Shown here: piece after piece, positions 55,189-63,736 of the stretch
Numbering within the stretch: position 1 is the stretch's first letter
Layout of the letters: each line of letters begins with the position of its first letter
NCBI GenBank assembly: GCA_015693905.1
Contig: CP065161.1
Coordinates: forward strand, 1,657,001 to 1,721,000
Origin: Rhodobacterales bacterium HKCCA1288
Lineage (GTDB): Bacteria; Pseudomonadota; Alphaproteobacteria; Rhodobacterales; Rhodobacteraceae
Direction: 5' to 3'
Length of the DNA stretch: 64,000 nucleotides
Notes under the pieces: generated by a model
What the model was told of the DNA's origin: nothing
Seen by the model: the letters and a program-made list of their open reading frames with translations, nothing else
The model's database searches: none
Position numbers and translations under genes: made by a program

Positions 55189-56190
55189 TTACGCGATCCG
55201 CGCAACCACATAATCCGCTAAGTCGCGCATCATATCGCGCAAGGGATGATCAGGAAGGCCGGCCAAAGATGTCTTTGCGTGATCCGCAAACCGCAAGGCC
55301 TCAACGCGGGTTTCTTCAAGCGCACCATGACGGGTCAAAATGGCAAAGGCCTGTTCCAAATCCCCTTCGCCCTGATCCCCGCGTCCAATCGTGCGCGCCC
55401 AGAATTCACGCTCGGTTGCATCGGCCTTAGCAATCGCACGAATGACGGGCAGGGTCATTTTCCGCTCACGGAAATCATCGCCCGTATTCTTGCCCATGGC
55501 CCCCGAAGCACCGCCCCAATCCAAAAGATCATCAACGATCTGGAAGGAAACGCCCAACGCATCGCCATATTGGGCAAGGGCCTCACGATCTGCATCACTG
55601 CGCCCGGCCAGAACGGCGCCCGCTTCGGTGGCCGCCTGAAACAGGGCGGCAGTCTTGCCGCGGATCACCTGCATGTAGGTGTCCTCGCTGGTGGTGATAT
55701 CCATCGCGGCGGTCATCTGCAGAACCTCGCCCTCTGCAATCGTTGCCGCCGCATTGGAGAGAATTTCCAAAACATCCAAATTTTGCGGCTCGACCATCAA
55801 CTGAAATGCGCGCGCAAATAGATAATCGCCGACCAAGACCGAAGATTTATTGTCCCAAAGCAAATTCGCAGTCGGACGACCACGGCGCTGGTTGCTTTCA
55901 TCGACCACATCATCATGCAACAGCGTAGCCGTGTGGATAAACTCTACGGTCGCGGCCAATTTAATATGGCCCTCGCCTTTATATCCGCACAGATTGGCCG
56001 CCGCCAAAGTCAGCATCGGGCGGATACGCTTTCCGCCTGCATCAATCAAATGTGCCGTCACCTCGGGAATGCGTGGCGCGTGCCGCGAAGCCATACGTTC
56101 ACGGATCAACTGATCCACAGCGCCCATTTCTGCCTCAAGATGGGCGGCCAAACGCTCATGCGGTTTTGCACTGGCATGGTCTAGCGACAT
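55189..56190 (-). CDS. Polyprenyl diphosphate synthase (quinone side-chain)
   Basis: The 333-residue all-helical enzyme has the two aspartate-rich motifs: LLHDDVVDES near 88-97 and VDDLLDWGG near 219-227, with GGKRIRPML near 54-62 as substrate clamp. This is the trans-prenyltransferase fold that builds the ubiquinone side chain (octaprenyl or decaprenyl; Rhodobacteraceae usually make Q-10). Chain length cannot be read reliably. The gene is divergent from DUF2007. Confidence 0.93.
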   Translation of the reverse strand: MSLDHASAKPHERLAAHLEAEMGAVDQLIRERMASRHAPRIPEVTAHLIDAGGKRIRPMLTLAAANLCGYKGEGHIKLAATVEFIHTATLLHDDVVDESNQRRGRPTANLLWDNKSSVLVGDYLFARAFQLMVEPQNLDVLEILSNAAATIAEGEVLQMTAAMDITTSEDTYMQVIRGKTAALFQAATEAGAVLAGRSDADREALAQYGDALGVSFQIVDDLLDWGGASGAMGKNTGDDFRERKMTLPVIRAIAKADATEREFWARTIGRGDQGEGDLEQAFAILTRHGALEETRVEALRFADHAKTSLAGLPDHPLRDMMRDLADYVVARIA

Positions 56191-56258
56191 GAATTCTCTT
56201 TCTCCCGTGACCCGCAGCCTCTCTCGACAGACGCGATCGGGGGGCCTAAGTCAACCTG

Positions 56259-56474
56259 ATGCATGAAGTTCTGCGCAGCAACGATCCAACGGTCATCGCC
56301 TTTGCCTCCGTCATCTTATCTGGCGAGGGTATAGAGGTGTTCGAGTTTGACGTAAATATGAGCCTGCTTGAAGGCTCCATTGGCATATTGCCGCGCCGAT
56401 TGATGGTGCGGCGGCAGGATTTGCACATGGCGCGCATCGCATTGCGCGATAATGGTTTAGAGGTCAGCCCATGA
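56259..56474 (+). CDS. DUF2007 small protein
   Basis: The 71-residue protein (LRSNDPTVIAFASVILSG, then FDVNMSLLEGSIGILPRRLMV) fits DUF2007, a putative signal-transducing fold resembling a ferredoxin-like alpha/beta sandwich. The 70-residue length is standard. It overlaps the methyltransferase gene by ATGA, and the pair is often linked in alphaproteobacteria. Confidence 0.85.
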   Translation: MHEVLRSNDPTVIAFASVILSGEGIEVFEFDVNMSLLEGSIGILPRRLMVRRQDLHMARIALRDNGLEVSP

Positions 56475-57238
56475 GCGTGCCTTTCTCGGACGATGATCTG
56501 ACCTGCGATGGTTTTTTGGATGGTGCGCTTCAGATCTACCAGCCAAGCACAGGCTATCGCGCCGCCACAGACCCGATCTTTTTGGCGGCAGCCTGTCCGG
56601 CGCGCGCGGGTCAATCGGTGTTGGAATTGGGCTGCGGGGTTGGCACAGCCAGCCTAGCCTTGGGAAAGCGTGTTGCTGACTTACGCATGGTCGGGGTTGA
56701 GCGCCAGGAAAACTATGCCCAGCTTGCACAGCGCAATGCCGACAATGCCGCCCTTCCCTTAGAGGTCGTGGTTGCGGATTTAACCACGCTGTCACGGCAT
56801 CTCACTGAAACTTTTGATCATGTCATGGCCAACCCGCCTTTTTTCGCGACAGGGGATGGAACAGGGGCCAAGGATGCAGGGCGTGAAGCAGCACGGCGCG
56901 AGGAAACAGGGTTAAACGACTGGATCAGCTGCGCAAAAAAACGCCTAAAGCCACAAGGATGGCTGACCCTCATCCACATCGCTGAACGTCTGCCAGAAAT
57001 ATTAGCGGCCCTTCAGGCCGAGAAATTTGGCGCGATTTCCATTTTGCCCCTGCAATCCCGCGCAGGGCAAACCGCAAAGCGCGTGGTGATCCGCGCGCGC
57101 AAATTGGCGAAAACACCTGCCACCCTCTGCCCGCCCTTCATCATTCATGCGGGCGCGGCCCATGAAAAGGATGGCGATGACTATTCGGATGCCGCCCGCA
57201 CTGTTCTGCGCCAAGGTGCGGCGATCAACTGGCCATAA
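56471..57238 (+). CDS. TrmN6-like methyltransferase
   Basis: A class I AdoMet methyltransferase of 255 residues. Motif I is LELGCGVGTASLALGKRV near 52-69 and the N6-adenine motif is NPPFFATGD near 119-127. This is the TrmN6 (YfiC) pattern, which modifies A37 of tRNA1(Val), but other targets such as 23S rRNA or proteins cannot be excluded. The C-terminal third (HIAERLPEILAALQAEKF) is typical. Coupled by overlap to DUF2007. Confidence 0.88.
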   Translation: MSVPFSDDDLTCDGFLDGALQIYQPSTGYRAATDPIFLAAACPARAGQSVLELGCGVGTASLALGKRVADLRMVGVERQENYAQLAQRNADNAALPLEVVVADLTTLSRHLTETFDHVMANPPFFATGDGTGAKDAGREAARREETGLNDWISCAKKRLKPQGWLTLIHIAERLPEILAALQAEKFGAISILPLQSRAGQTAKRVVIRARKLAKTPATLCPPFIIHAGAAHEKDGDDYSDAARTVLRQGAAINWP

Positions 57239-57354
57239 GACCAGCATCGGCAAACTGCCGCGCATCATGACAGTTTTATGAAGGGAATGCGTGACACGAC
57301 TCACAATCCGTGGTGCACTGACCTTGTCGAACATCAACGAGAGGAGATTTGACC

Positions 57355-57519
57355 ATGTCACTGAACGGACATTTGCAGCAACTCAAGAAGAAGCACGAAA
57401 CCCTCTCCAAACGCGTGGAAGAAGCGCAACGAAGTCCAAGCATGGATGGATCAGAAATCCGCGATCTGAAAAAGCAAAAGCTGAAAATCAAAGAAGAAAT
57501 TGCCCGCCTAAACGGCTGA
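57355..57519 (+). CDS. DUF465 (YdcH-type) small helical protein
   Basis: The 54-residue protein is basic and almost all helix (MSLNGHLQQLKKKHETLSKR, then EIRDLKKQKLKIKEEIARLN). It matches DUF465, a family seen across alphaproteobacteria with no assigned role. A strong GAGGAG ribosome site stands 9 bases before the ATG. A terminator follows. The length and helical heptad pattern fit a short coiled coil. Confidence 0.85.
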   Translation: MSLNGHLQQLKKKHETLSKRVEEAQRSPSMDGSEIRDLKKQKLKIKEEIARLNG

Positions 57520-57527
57520 GCCAAAAG

Positions 57528-57563
57528 AAAACCGCCCCCCACCAGAGTGAGGGGCGGTTTTTT
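57528..57563. terminator. Bidirectional terminator between DUF465 and phaB
   Basis: Nine-base arms AACCGCCCC and GGGGCGGTT enclose a 12-base loop. They are followed by TTTTTT on the plus strand and preceded by A-rich sequence that supplies T residues on the minus strand, so both convergent genes can use it. Confidence 0.85.
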
Positions 57564-57577
57564 CATCAGCCTCGTGA

Positions 57578-58300
57578 TTACACGAAGAACTGCGCCCCAT
57601 TGGCGGAGATGGTAGACCCGTTGATGAACCCTGCATCATCAGATGCAAGGAAGGCCACGCAGCGGGCGATTTCGTCAGGTTCACCCAAGCGACCCGCTGG
57701 GATGCCTGCAACGATTTTCGCGCGCACCTCTTCTGGGATCGCCATAACCATTTCGGTTGCAATATAGCCGGGGCAAATCGCGTTGGCCGTAATGCCTGCG
57801 CGCGCGCCTTCTTGCGCCAGAGATTTCACAATCCCCAAATCTCCCGCCTTGGTCGCGGCGTAATTCACTTGGCCGAACTGGCCCTTTTGGCCATTGATCG
57901 AAGAGATCACAATGACACGGCCAAATTTGCGCTCGCGCATTCCAGGCCAAATCGGATGAACCGTGTTGAACACACCCGTCAGGTTGGTGTCGATCACCTC
58001 ATGCCATTGTTCGGGCGTCATTTTGTGGAAAGGCGCATCGCGGGTGATACCCGCATTGGCGACAACAACATCAATTGGGCCAAGATCAGCCTCGACCTTG
58101 GCGATACCCGCAGCGGAATCTTCGTAAGAGCCAACATTCCATTTATAGGTTTTGATGCCTGTGGCTTTGGTGAATTCCGCAGCTTTCTCATCATTGCCCG
58201 CATAGGTTGCAGCAACCTCATAGCCTTCGGCCTTTAAACGCTTGGAGATTGCCTCCCCAATACCGCGGCTGCCACCTGTTACTAATGCTACTCTTGCCAT
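57578..58300 (-). CDS. phaB: Acetoacetyl-CoA reductase PhaB
   Basis: PhaB makes (R)-3-hydroxybutyryl-CoA with NADPH for polyhydroxybutyrate. The 240-residue SDR has the cofactor loop TGGSRGIGEAIS near 8-19, NAG in VANAGITRDA, catalytic Ser in ISSINGQKGQ and YAATKAG near 152-158. NDEKAAEF and WNVGSYED mark PhaB-type NADPH enzymes. GGAGG stands 5 bases before ATG 58300. phaC and phaP are not in the window. A PhaR-like CTGC-N4-GCAA element sits at 58352-58363 upstream. Confidence 0.95.
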   Translation of the reverse strand: MARVALVTGGSRGIGEAISKRLKAEGYEVAATYAGNDEKAAEFTKATGIKTYKWNVGSYEDSAAGIAKVEADLGPIDVVVANAGITRDAPFHKMTPEQWHEVIDTNLTGVFNTVHPIWPGMRERKFGRVIVISSINGQKGQFGQVNYAATKAGDLGIVKSLAQEGARAGITANAICPGYIATEMVMAIPEEVRAKIVAGIPAGRLGEPDEIARCVAFLASDDAGFINGSTISANGAQFFV

Positions 58301-58392
58301 ATCTTCCTCCGATCAGGCCTAGGTCTGTGTAACGTTGTTACGATAGATATGCTGCGCGCGCAACATTGTTTCGCATATGATTTTGCGGATGC

Positions 58393-58419
58393 AAAAAGGG
58401 GCGCCCGAAAGCGCCCCTT
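58393..58419 (-). terminator. Rho-independent terminator between phaA and phaB
   Basis: Nine-base arms AAGGGGCGC and GCGCCCCTT close a six-base loop and are followed on the minus strand by four or five T residues. It lies 24 bases after phaA, so phaA and phaB are probably not a simple operon; phaB would need the 92 bases upstream as its own promoter. Confidence 0.75.
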
Positions 58420-58442
58420 GCGAAATACCCCAATAAGTTGCC

Positions 58443-59618
58443 TCAGGGGCGTTCAAGGCACATGGCCACGCCCATGCCGCCGCCGATGCACAAGGTCGCT
58501 AGACCTTTTTTCGCATCACGGCGCTGCATTTCGAACAAAAGCGTGTTCAGGATACGACAGCCAGACGCACCAATCGGGTGGCCAATGGCAATAGCGCCGC
58601 CATTCACGTTCACAATATCAGGGTTCCACCCCATATCCTTGTTCACAGCGCAGGCCTGCGCAGCAAAAGCTTCGTTGGCTTCAACCAAATCAAGATCAGC
58701 AGCAGCCCACCCCGCTTTGTCCAATGCCTTACGTGACGCATAGATCGGGCCAACACCCATGATCGAAGGGTCAAGACCCGCAGTGGCATAAGAGGCAATG
58801 CGCGCCAATGGGGTTAGACCGCGCTTCTGCGCGTCTTCTTCTGACATCAACAACACCGCGGCAGCGCCATCATTGAGGCCCGAGGCATTGCCCGCTGTCA
58901 CAGAGCCATCCTTTGCAAAGGCAGGACGCAAGCCTGCCATCGCTTCGACTGTTGCGCCATGGCGGATATATTCATCGCTATCAACAACAGTTTCACCCTT
59001 ACGCGTTTTCAGCGTAACAGGGGTGATCTCATCCACGAATTTACCTGCCTTTTGCGCTGCCTCAGCCTTGTTCTGGCTCGCAGCCGCAAATTCGTCCTGA
59101 GCCTCGCGGCTGATTTGCCATTGATTGGCGACATTCTCGGCGGTCTGGCCCATGTGATAGCCGTTAAACGCGTCCCACAAACCATCACGAATCATTGTGT
59201 CGATATAGGCCAAATCACCCATTTTCTGGCCCTGACGCAGGCAGGCTGCATGGGGGCTCATCGACATATTTTCTTGACCACCAGCGGCAACGATTGCAGC
59301 GTCACCCAGCATAATGTGCTGTGCCCCAATTGCGACTGAACGCAGGCCCGAACCGCAGACCTGATTGATGCTCCATGCGGCCGCTTCCTGTGGGAAACCT
59401 GCATTAATATGCGCCTGACGCGCGGGGTTTTGACCTTGTGCCGCTGTCAAAACTTGACCCAAAATTGTCTCGGACACTTCGGATTTATCAATCCCTGCGC
59501 GGGCCACAATGGCCTCAAGCACAACGCGCCCAAGTTCATGGGCAGGCGTATTTGCGAATGATCCCAGAAAACTACCCACCGCTGTGCGTGCAGCAGAAAC
59601 AATCACCACGTTGGTCAT
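58443..59618 (-). CDS. phaA: Acetyl-CoA C-acetyltransferase (PhaA-type thiolase)
   Basis: PhaA condenses two acetyl-CoA to acetoacetyl-CoA, the first step of polyhydroxybutyrate synthesis. The 391-residue thiolase has the nucleophilic Cys in [14 protein letters not shown] near 85-98, the [10 protein letters not shown] block near 346-355 and the second Cys in [10 protein letters not shown] near 376-385. It lies upstream of phaB on the same strand, the usual order, but a terminator divides them. The upstream dyad CGACAA-N9-TTGTCG is noted separately. Confidence 0.96.
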   Translation of the reverse strand: MTNVVIVSAARTAVGSFLGSFANTPAHELGRVVLEAIVARAGIDKSEVSETILGQVLTAAQGQNPARQAHINAGFPQEAAAWSINQVCGSGLRSVAIGAQHIMLGDAAIVAAGGQENMSMSPHAACLRQGQKMGDLAYIDTMIRDGLWDAFNGYHMGQTAENVANQWQISREAQDEFAAASQNKAEAAQKAGKFVDEITPVTLKTRKGETVVDSDEYIRHGATVEAMAGLRPAFAKDGSVTAGNASGLNDGAAAVLLMSEEDAQKRGLTPLARIASYATAGLDPSIMGVGPIYASRKALDKAGWAAADLDLVEANEAFAAQACAVNKDMGWNPDIVNVNGGAIAIGHPIGASGCRILNTLLFEMQRRDAKKGLATLCIGGGMGVAMCLERP

Positions 59619-59726
59619 TAGACGTCCTTTCCTGACCTATCCCTGCCGACCCCGTGGCGGAGAGGAGAGGGCCGCGGGGCCGAAATTCTTTCCTCAAGGT
59701 CTAGTGATAGGCCTTCATCGCTCAAC

Positions 59727-59747
59727 CGACAACAGACTTTGTTGTCG
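59727..59747. promoter_or_regulatory. 8-bp inverted repeat upstream of phaA
   Basis: Arms CGACAACA and TGTTGTCG surround GACTT, 109 bases before the phaA start and 30 bases after the EAL gene. No T tract follows, so it is not an ordinary terminator. The inner half-site CGACAA also occurs in the ETF-QO palindrome. A CTGCGCAA element, close to a PhaR half-site pair without spacer, lies at 59762-59769. Confidence 0.4.
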
Positions 59748-59777
59748 CGCTTGCTAGACATCTGCGCAATTGACAGA

Positions 59778-60644
59778 TTAACGCGACCCAGGGCGCACCC
59801 GCCGTGGCGCAGCAATAGAGGGATGACTAGGGGCGGTTTCCTTCAGCCACGGCTTTTCCAAACTGGGCACGGCGTATACATATCCTTGCAACCCATCAAA
59901 GCCCGCCCGCGACAGCCAATCGGCATCGGCAGGGTTTTCAATCCCTTCCGCCACAATCAGCATATCAAAATGGCGTGCCACGGATTGGATCGCAGAACAT
60001 AAAACCTGATTGTCGGGATCATCGGCGACATGCGCCACGAATTGCGCATCAACCTTCAGAATATCAAACGAGAAGTCCCGCAAATAGCGCAAGGCAGTAT
60101 TCCCTGCCCCAAAATCATCCAAGGCAAAGCTAACCCCCTTCGCGTGCAGATCCCGCATAAACGGCGTCACCAATTCAGGCATCTGCATCGCGCTTGTCTC
60201 AGTGATCTCAAGGATCAAACGTTCCAAATCTTGCGGATGGGCGGCAATATGAGCGGCCAGAATTTTATGAAACGGCGCATAGCCGATAGAGCGGGCTGAC
60301 ATATTCACCGCAAGACGCAGATGCGGCGCTTCATGTATAGCTGCAAGCCCCATCGCAAGGGCCGCGCAATCCAGCCTGCGGCCAAGTTCTGTGGCCTCAA
60401 CCTCCATGATAAAATCGCGGGCGGGGATCAGCCGCCCCGCCTCATCAAATACGCGCACCAACCCCTCGTAAAAGGCAGGGCCTTTCCCATGGGCCCGCAT
60501 AATCGGCTGAAATGCCAAGGCGACATCCCCCCGCCTCAAAGCCCCTTCGACTAGGGCGATTGCCCCGCGCCGCATATCGGTCATGGCAACCGCGAAAGGG
60601 CTGGCCAAATCAGGATTTGCAAAATCACTGCGCGGCACGGTCAT
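59778..60644 (-). CDS. EAL-domain protein, probable cyclic di-GMP phosphodiesterase
   Basis: A stand-alone EAL domain in 288 residues with no GGDEF, sensor or membrane helix. The EAL signature is FYEGLVRVFD near 57, so the Ala is replaced by Gly. The other metal and catalytic residues are present: Asn in AVNMSARS, Glu in ILEITET, both Asp in ALDDFGAGNTAL, Lys in ILKVDAQFV, Glu in AEGIE and Gln in GLQGY. The protein may therefore be active. I preferred ATG 60644 because GGAG lies six bases before it. It probably lowers c-di-GMP. Confidence 0.85.
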   Translation of the reverse strand: MTVPRSDFANPDLASPFAVAMTDMRRGAIALVEGALRRGDVALAFQPIMRAHGKGPAFYEGLVRVFDEAGRLIPARDFIMEVEATELGRRLDCAALAMGLAAIHEAPHLRLAVNMSARSIGYAPFHKILAAHIAAHPQDLERLILEITETSAMQMPELVTPFMRDLHAKGVSFALDDFGAGNTALRYLRDFSFDILKVDAQFVAHVADDPDNQVLCSAIQSVARHFDMLIVAEGIENPADADWLSRAGFDGLQGYVYAVPSLEKPWLKETAPSHPSIAAPRRVRPGSR

Positions 60645-60716
60645 GGTCATCTCCAATTGCTGCCTTGTAGATGTGCCGTGCCAACTCTTAATGTGAGGTG
60701 AACAAAGGGGCAGATT

Positions 60717-61289
60717 ATGGATGATCCAACGATAATTCGCTGCGCATGGTGCTTGGGCGATCCCGACTATATCGCCTATCACGACCAAGAATGGGGGCGG
60801 CCCCTCTATGACAGCCGCGGGCTGTTTGAAAACTTGTGTCTTGAAGGGTTCCAAGCAGGCCTAAGTTGGATCACGATCCTGCGAAAGCGCGAGAATTTTC
60901 GCGCTGCTTTTGCAGGGTTTGATCCCCATGCACTCGCCAAATGGGGTTCGGCGGATATTGAGCGATTGATGCAAGACCAAGGCGTCATTCGCCACCGCGG
61001 TAAAATTGAGGCCACCCTTACAAATGCACAGGCCTATCTCAAACTTGAGGCTGAGATTGGCTTTTCAAAATTTATCTGGGGTTTTGTGGATCACACCCCG
61101 CAGATAAACCGCCCCCAAACCCTTGGTGATGTTCCAGCACAAACCGCAACCTCGGCGGCGCTGTCCAAGGCCCTAAAGCAGGCAGGGTTCAAATTCTGCG
61201 GCCCCACAACAGTTTATGCCTTCATGCAAGCCAGTGGGCTTGTGAATGATCATTTTGCAACCTGTGCCTTTGCGCCAAATATCACATAG
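60717..61289 (+). CDS. tag: DNA-3-methyladenine glycosylase I
   Basis: Tag excises 3-methyladenine from alkylated DNA. The 190-residue protein has the zinc Cys pattern IRCAWC at residues 8-13, the conserved YHDQEWGRPLYD near 23-34, the helix-hairpin-helix region (QAGLSWITILRKRENFR) and the C-terminal CGPTTVYAFMQASGLVNDH whose Cys and His complete the zinc snap. ATG 60717 leaves 72 bases to the divergent EAL gene. Confidence 0.95.
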   Translation: MDDPTIIRCAWCLGDPDYIAYHDQEWGRPLYDSRGLFENLCLEGFQAGLSWITILRKRENFRAAFAGFDPHALAKWGSADIERLMQDQGVIRHRGKIEATLTNAQAYLKLEAEIGFSKFIWGFVDHTPQINRPQTLGDVPAQTATSAALSKALKQAGFKFCGPTTVYAFMQASGLVNDHFATCAFAPNIT

Positions 61290-61370
61290 CCCCCAAAAGC
61301 GCGGATTTGTCTCTTGGAGGTTCAAGGCTTTCCCTGTTAGGGAAACCCAAACGACAATCGAGGACATGAC

Positions 61371-62390
61371 ATGGCCACACGGCGCGCATTGGTAACGGGT
61401 TCATCTGGTTTTATCGGGTTTCACCTGTCGCAGCGTCTCTTGGCCGATGGGTGGGAGGTTCTGGGCCTAGATGCCATGACCGATTACTATGATGTCACCC
61501 TCAAAGAACGCCGCGAGGCGATGCTGAACCAGTCGCCCAATTTCCGCGTTGTGCATGATCGGGTTGAGGGTGCGGGTGTCATGGATGGGCTCATGGCCGA
61601 TTTCCATCCTGACGCGGTGATCCACCTCGCCGCGCAAGCGGGGGTGCGTTATTCCATCGACAATCCCGAAAGCTATGTCGAAGCCAATTTGATCGGAACC
61701 TTCCGCGTGCTTGAGGCCGCGCGCCATCACAAGCCCGCACATTTACTAATCGCCTCGACCTCCTCCGCCTATGGCGCGAATGAGACGATGCCCTATGCCG
61801 AAACGCAAAAATGCGACACACAGATGTCTTTCTATGCGGCAACCAAGAAATCCAACGAAGTGATGGCGCATTCCTATGCCCATCTTTTTGACATCCCCAC
61901 CACATTGTTTCGGTTTTTCACGGTCTACGGCCCATGGGGCAGGCCTGATATGGCGCTGTTCAAATTCACCAAGGCGATCCTCGAAGGTAAGCCAATTGAT
62001 GTCTACAACCATGGCGAAATGGCCCGTGATTTTACCTATGTCACAGATCTGGTTGATGGGATTGTGCGTCTGATTGATGCCATACCGACCCGCCCCAACG
62101 CGGCCTCTGAGATTGCTGAAGGCGATAGCCTTTCACCTGTTGCGCCCCATCGCATTGTGAATATCGGAAACTCACAATCAGTGCCTTTGATGGAATTCAT
62201 CGCCGCGATAGAAGCGCGTCTTGGGATCGAGGCGCAAAAGAATTTCATGGATATGCAAGCAGGCGATGTGCCTGCCACATGGGCCGATGCAAGCCTTTTG
62301 ATGCGCTTAACAGGCTACAAGCCACAAACCGCAGTGCAAGACGGGGTTGCCGCGTTTGTGGACTGGTATCGCGATTATTATCGCTGCTAG
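61371..62390 (+). CDS. NAD-dependent epimerase, probable UDP-glucuronate 4-epimerase
   Basis: The 339-residue extended SDR has the NAD loop TGSSGFIGFHLSQRL near 9-23, catalytic Ser/Thr in IASTSSAYGAN near 126-136 and Tyr-x3-Lys in SFYAATKKSNEVMAHSYAHL. MTDYYD and RPDMALFKF mark the branch of UDP-glucuronate and UDP-galacturonate epimerases. It would make UDP-galacturonate from the UDP-glucuronate produced by the next gene. A TTTCCC/GGGAAA hairpin at 61329-61345 lies just upstream. The pair likely supplies acidic sugars to a capsule or lipopolysaccharide. Confidence 0.9.
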   Translation: MATRRALVTGSSGFIGFHLSQRLLADGWEVLGLDAMTDYYDVTLKERREAMLNQSPNFRVVHDRVEGAGVMDGLMADFHPDAVIHLAAQAGVRYSIDNPESYVEANLIGTFRVLEAARHHKPAHLLIASTSSAYGANETMPYAETQKCDTQMSFYAATKKSNEVMAHSYAHLFDIPTTLFRFFTVYGPWGRPDMALFKFTKAILEGKPIDVYNHGEMARDFTYVTDLVDGIVRLIDAIPTRPNAASEIAEGDSLSPVAPHRIVNIGNSQSVPLMEFIAAIEARLGIEAQKNFMDMQAGDVPATWADASLLMRLTGYKPQTAVQDGVAAFVDWYRDYYRC

Positions 62391-62427
62391 GACGAGAACA
62401 AGATTGGCCAAAAAAGGACATTAAACC

Positions 62428-63732
62428 ATGCGGATTGCAATGATTGGCACAGGCTATGTTGGCTTGGTTTCGGGGGTCTGCTTCTCGGATTTTGGGCATG
62501 AGGTGATCTGTGTCGACAAGGCCCCAGAAAAAATCGCTAAACTGAATAAGGGTGAGGTTCCGATTTATGAGCCCGGCCTTGAGGATTTGATGGCCCGCAA
62601 TGTCGAGGCGGGGCGGCTGTCCTTTACAACGGATTTGGCGCACGCTGTAGATGGGGCAGATGCTGTGTTTATTGCTGTTGGCACGCCCACGCGGCGGGGC
62701 GATGGCCATGCTGACCTCACCTATGTCATGGCCGCCGCCGAAGAAGTCGGGCGCGCGCTGACAGGCTATGCCGTGGTGGTGACAAAATCGACTGTGCCTG
62801 TTGGCACCAACCGCAAGGTGCAAGAGGTTGTGGCACAGGCCAATCCAAAGGCGGAGTTTGATGTTGCCTCAAACCCTGAGTTTCTTCGGGAAGGGGCCGC
62901 GATTGACGATTTCATGAAGCCAGACCGCGTTGTGGTTGGCGTGCAATCAGAGCGCGCAGCCAAGGTTATGGCAGAGATTTATCGCCCCCTGTATCTGCGC
63001 GATTTTCCAATCGTGACCACCGATCTGGAATCGGCGGAAATGATCAAATACGCGGCCAATGCCTTTCTTGCGACCAAGATCACCTTCATCAATGAAATCG
63101 CCGCGCTCTGCGAAAAAGTCGGCGCGGATGTGAAGGAAGTCTCAAAAGGTATGGGGCTTGATGGGCGCATTGGAAATAAGTTTCTACATGCAGGGCCAGG
63201 GTATGGTGGGTCTTGTTTCCCCAAGGACACCCAAGCCTTGGCGCGGATCGGTCAGGATTTTGCAGCCCCCCAACAGATTGTAGAAACAGTGATCCGCGTG
63301 AATGACGCAGTTAAACTGCGCATGATCGAAAAACTGCGTGATCTGTGTGATGGCAGTTTCAATGGCAAGAAAATCGCTGTGCTGGGCGTAACCTTTAAGC
63401 CAAACACCGATGATATGCGTGATGCGCCTTCGCTTACCATTGTGCCCGCTCTTGTGGGCGGTGGCGCGACCGTGCGTGTGGTCGACCCGCAAGGCCGCCG
63501 TGAAGGGGAGCATCTGTTGCCAAATGTGACATGGTGCGATGACCCCTATACCGCTGCGGAAGCCGCCGATCTTTTGGTGATCCTAACCGAGTGGAACGAG
63601 TTCCGCGCGCTGGATTTAACCCGTTTGTCCAAGGGCATGGCGCAGGCGCGCATGGCCGATTTGCGCAATATATACAGCCGCCAAGATGCGCTAGCCGCAG
63701 GCTTTGCCACCTATGACGCGATAGGACGCTAA
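62428..63732 (+). CDS. ugd: UDP-glucose 6-dehydrogenase
   Basis: Ugd oxidises UDP-glucose to UDP-glucuronate with two NAD+. The 434-residue protein has the N-terminal Rossmann loop MIGTGYVGLVSGVCFSDFGH near 5-24, TKSTVPVGTN near 118-127, the Lys and Asn of EMIKYAANAFLATKI near 206-220, and the catalytic Cys in PGYGGSCFPKDT near 255-266. It follows the epimerase by 37 bases with no terminator, so both are probably one operon. It ends four bases before the stop of the convergent kdsD-like gene. Confidence 0.95.
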   Translation: MRIAMIGTGYVGLVSGVCFSDFGHEVICVDKAPEKIAKLNKGEVPIYEPGLEDLMARNVEAGRLSFTTDLAHAVDGADAVFIAVGTPTRRGDGHADLTYVMAAAEEVGRALTGYAVVVTKSTVPVGTNRKVQEVVAQANPKAEFDVASNPEFLREGAAIDDFMKPDRVVVGVQSERAAKVMAEIYRPLYLRDFPIVTTDLESAEMIKYAANAFLATKITFINEIAALCEKVGADVKEVSKGMGLDGRIGNKFLHAGPGYGGSCFPKDTQALARIGQDFAAPQQIVETVIRVNDAVKLRMIEKLRDLCDGSFNGKKIAVLGVTFKPNTDDMRDAPSLTIVPALVGGGATVRVVDPQGRREGEHLLPNVTWCDDPYTAAEAADLLVILTEWNEFRALDLTRLSKGMAQARMADLRNIYSRQDALAAGFATYDAIGR

Positions 63733-63736
63733 AGGT

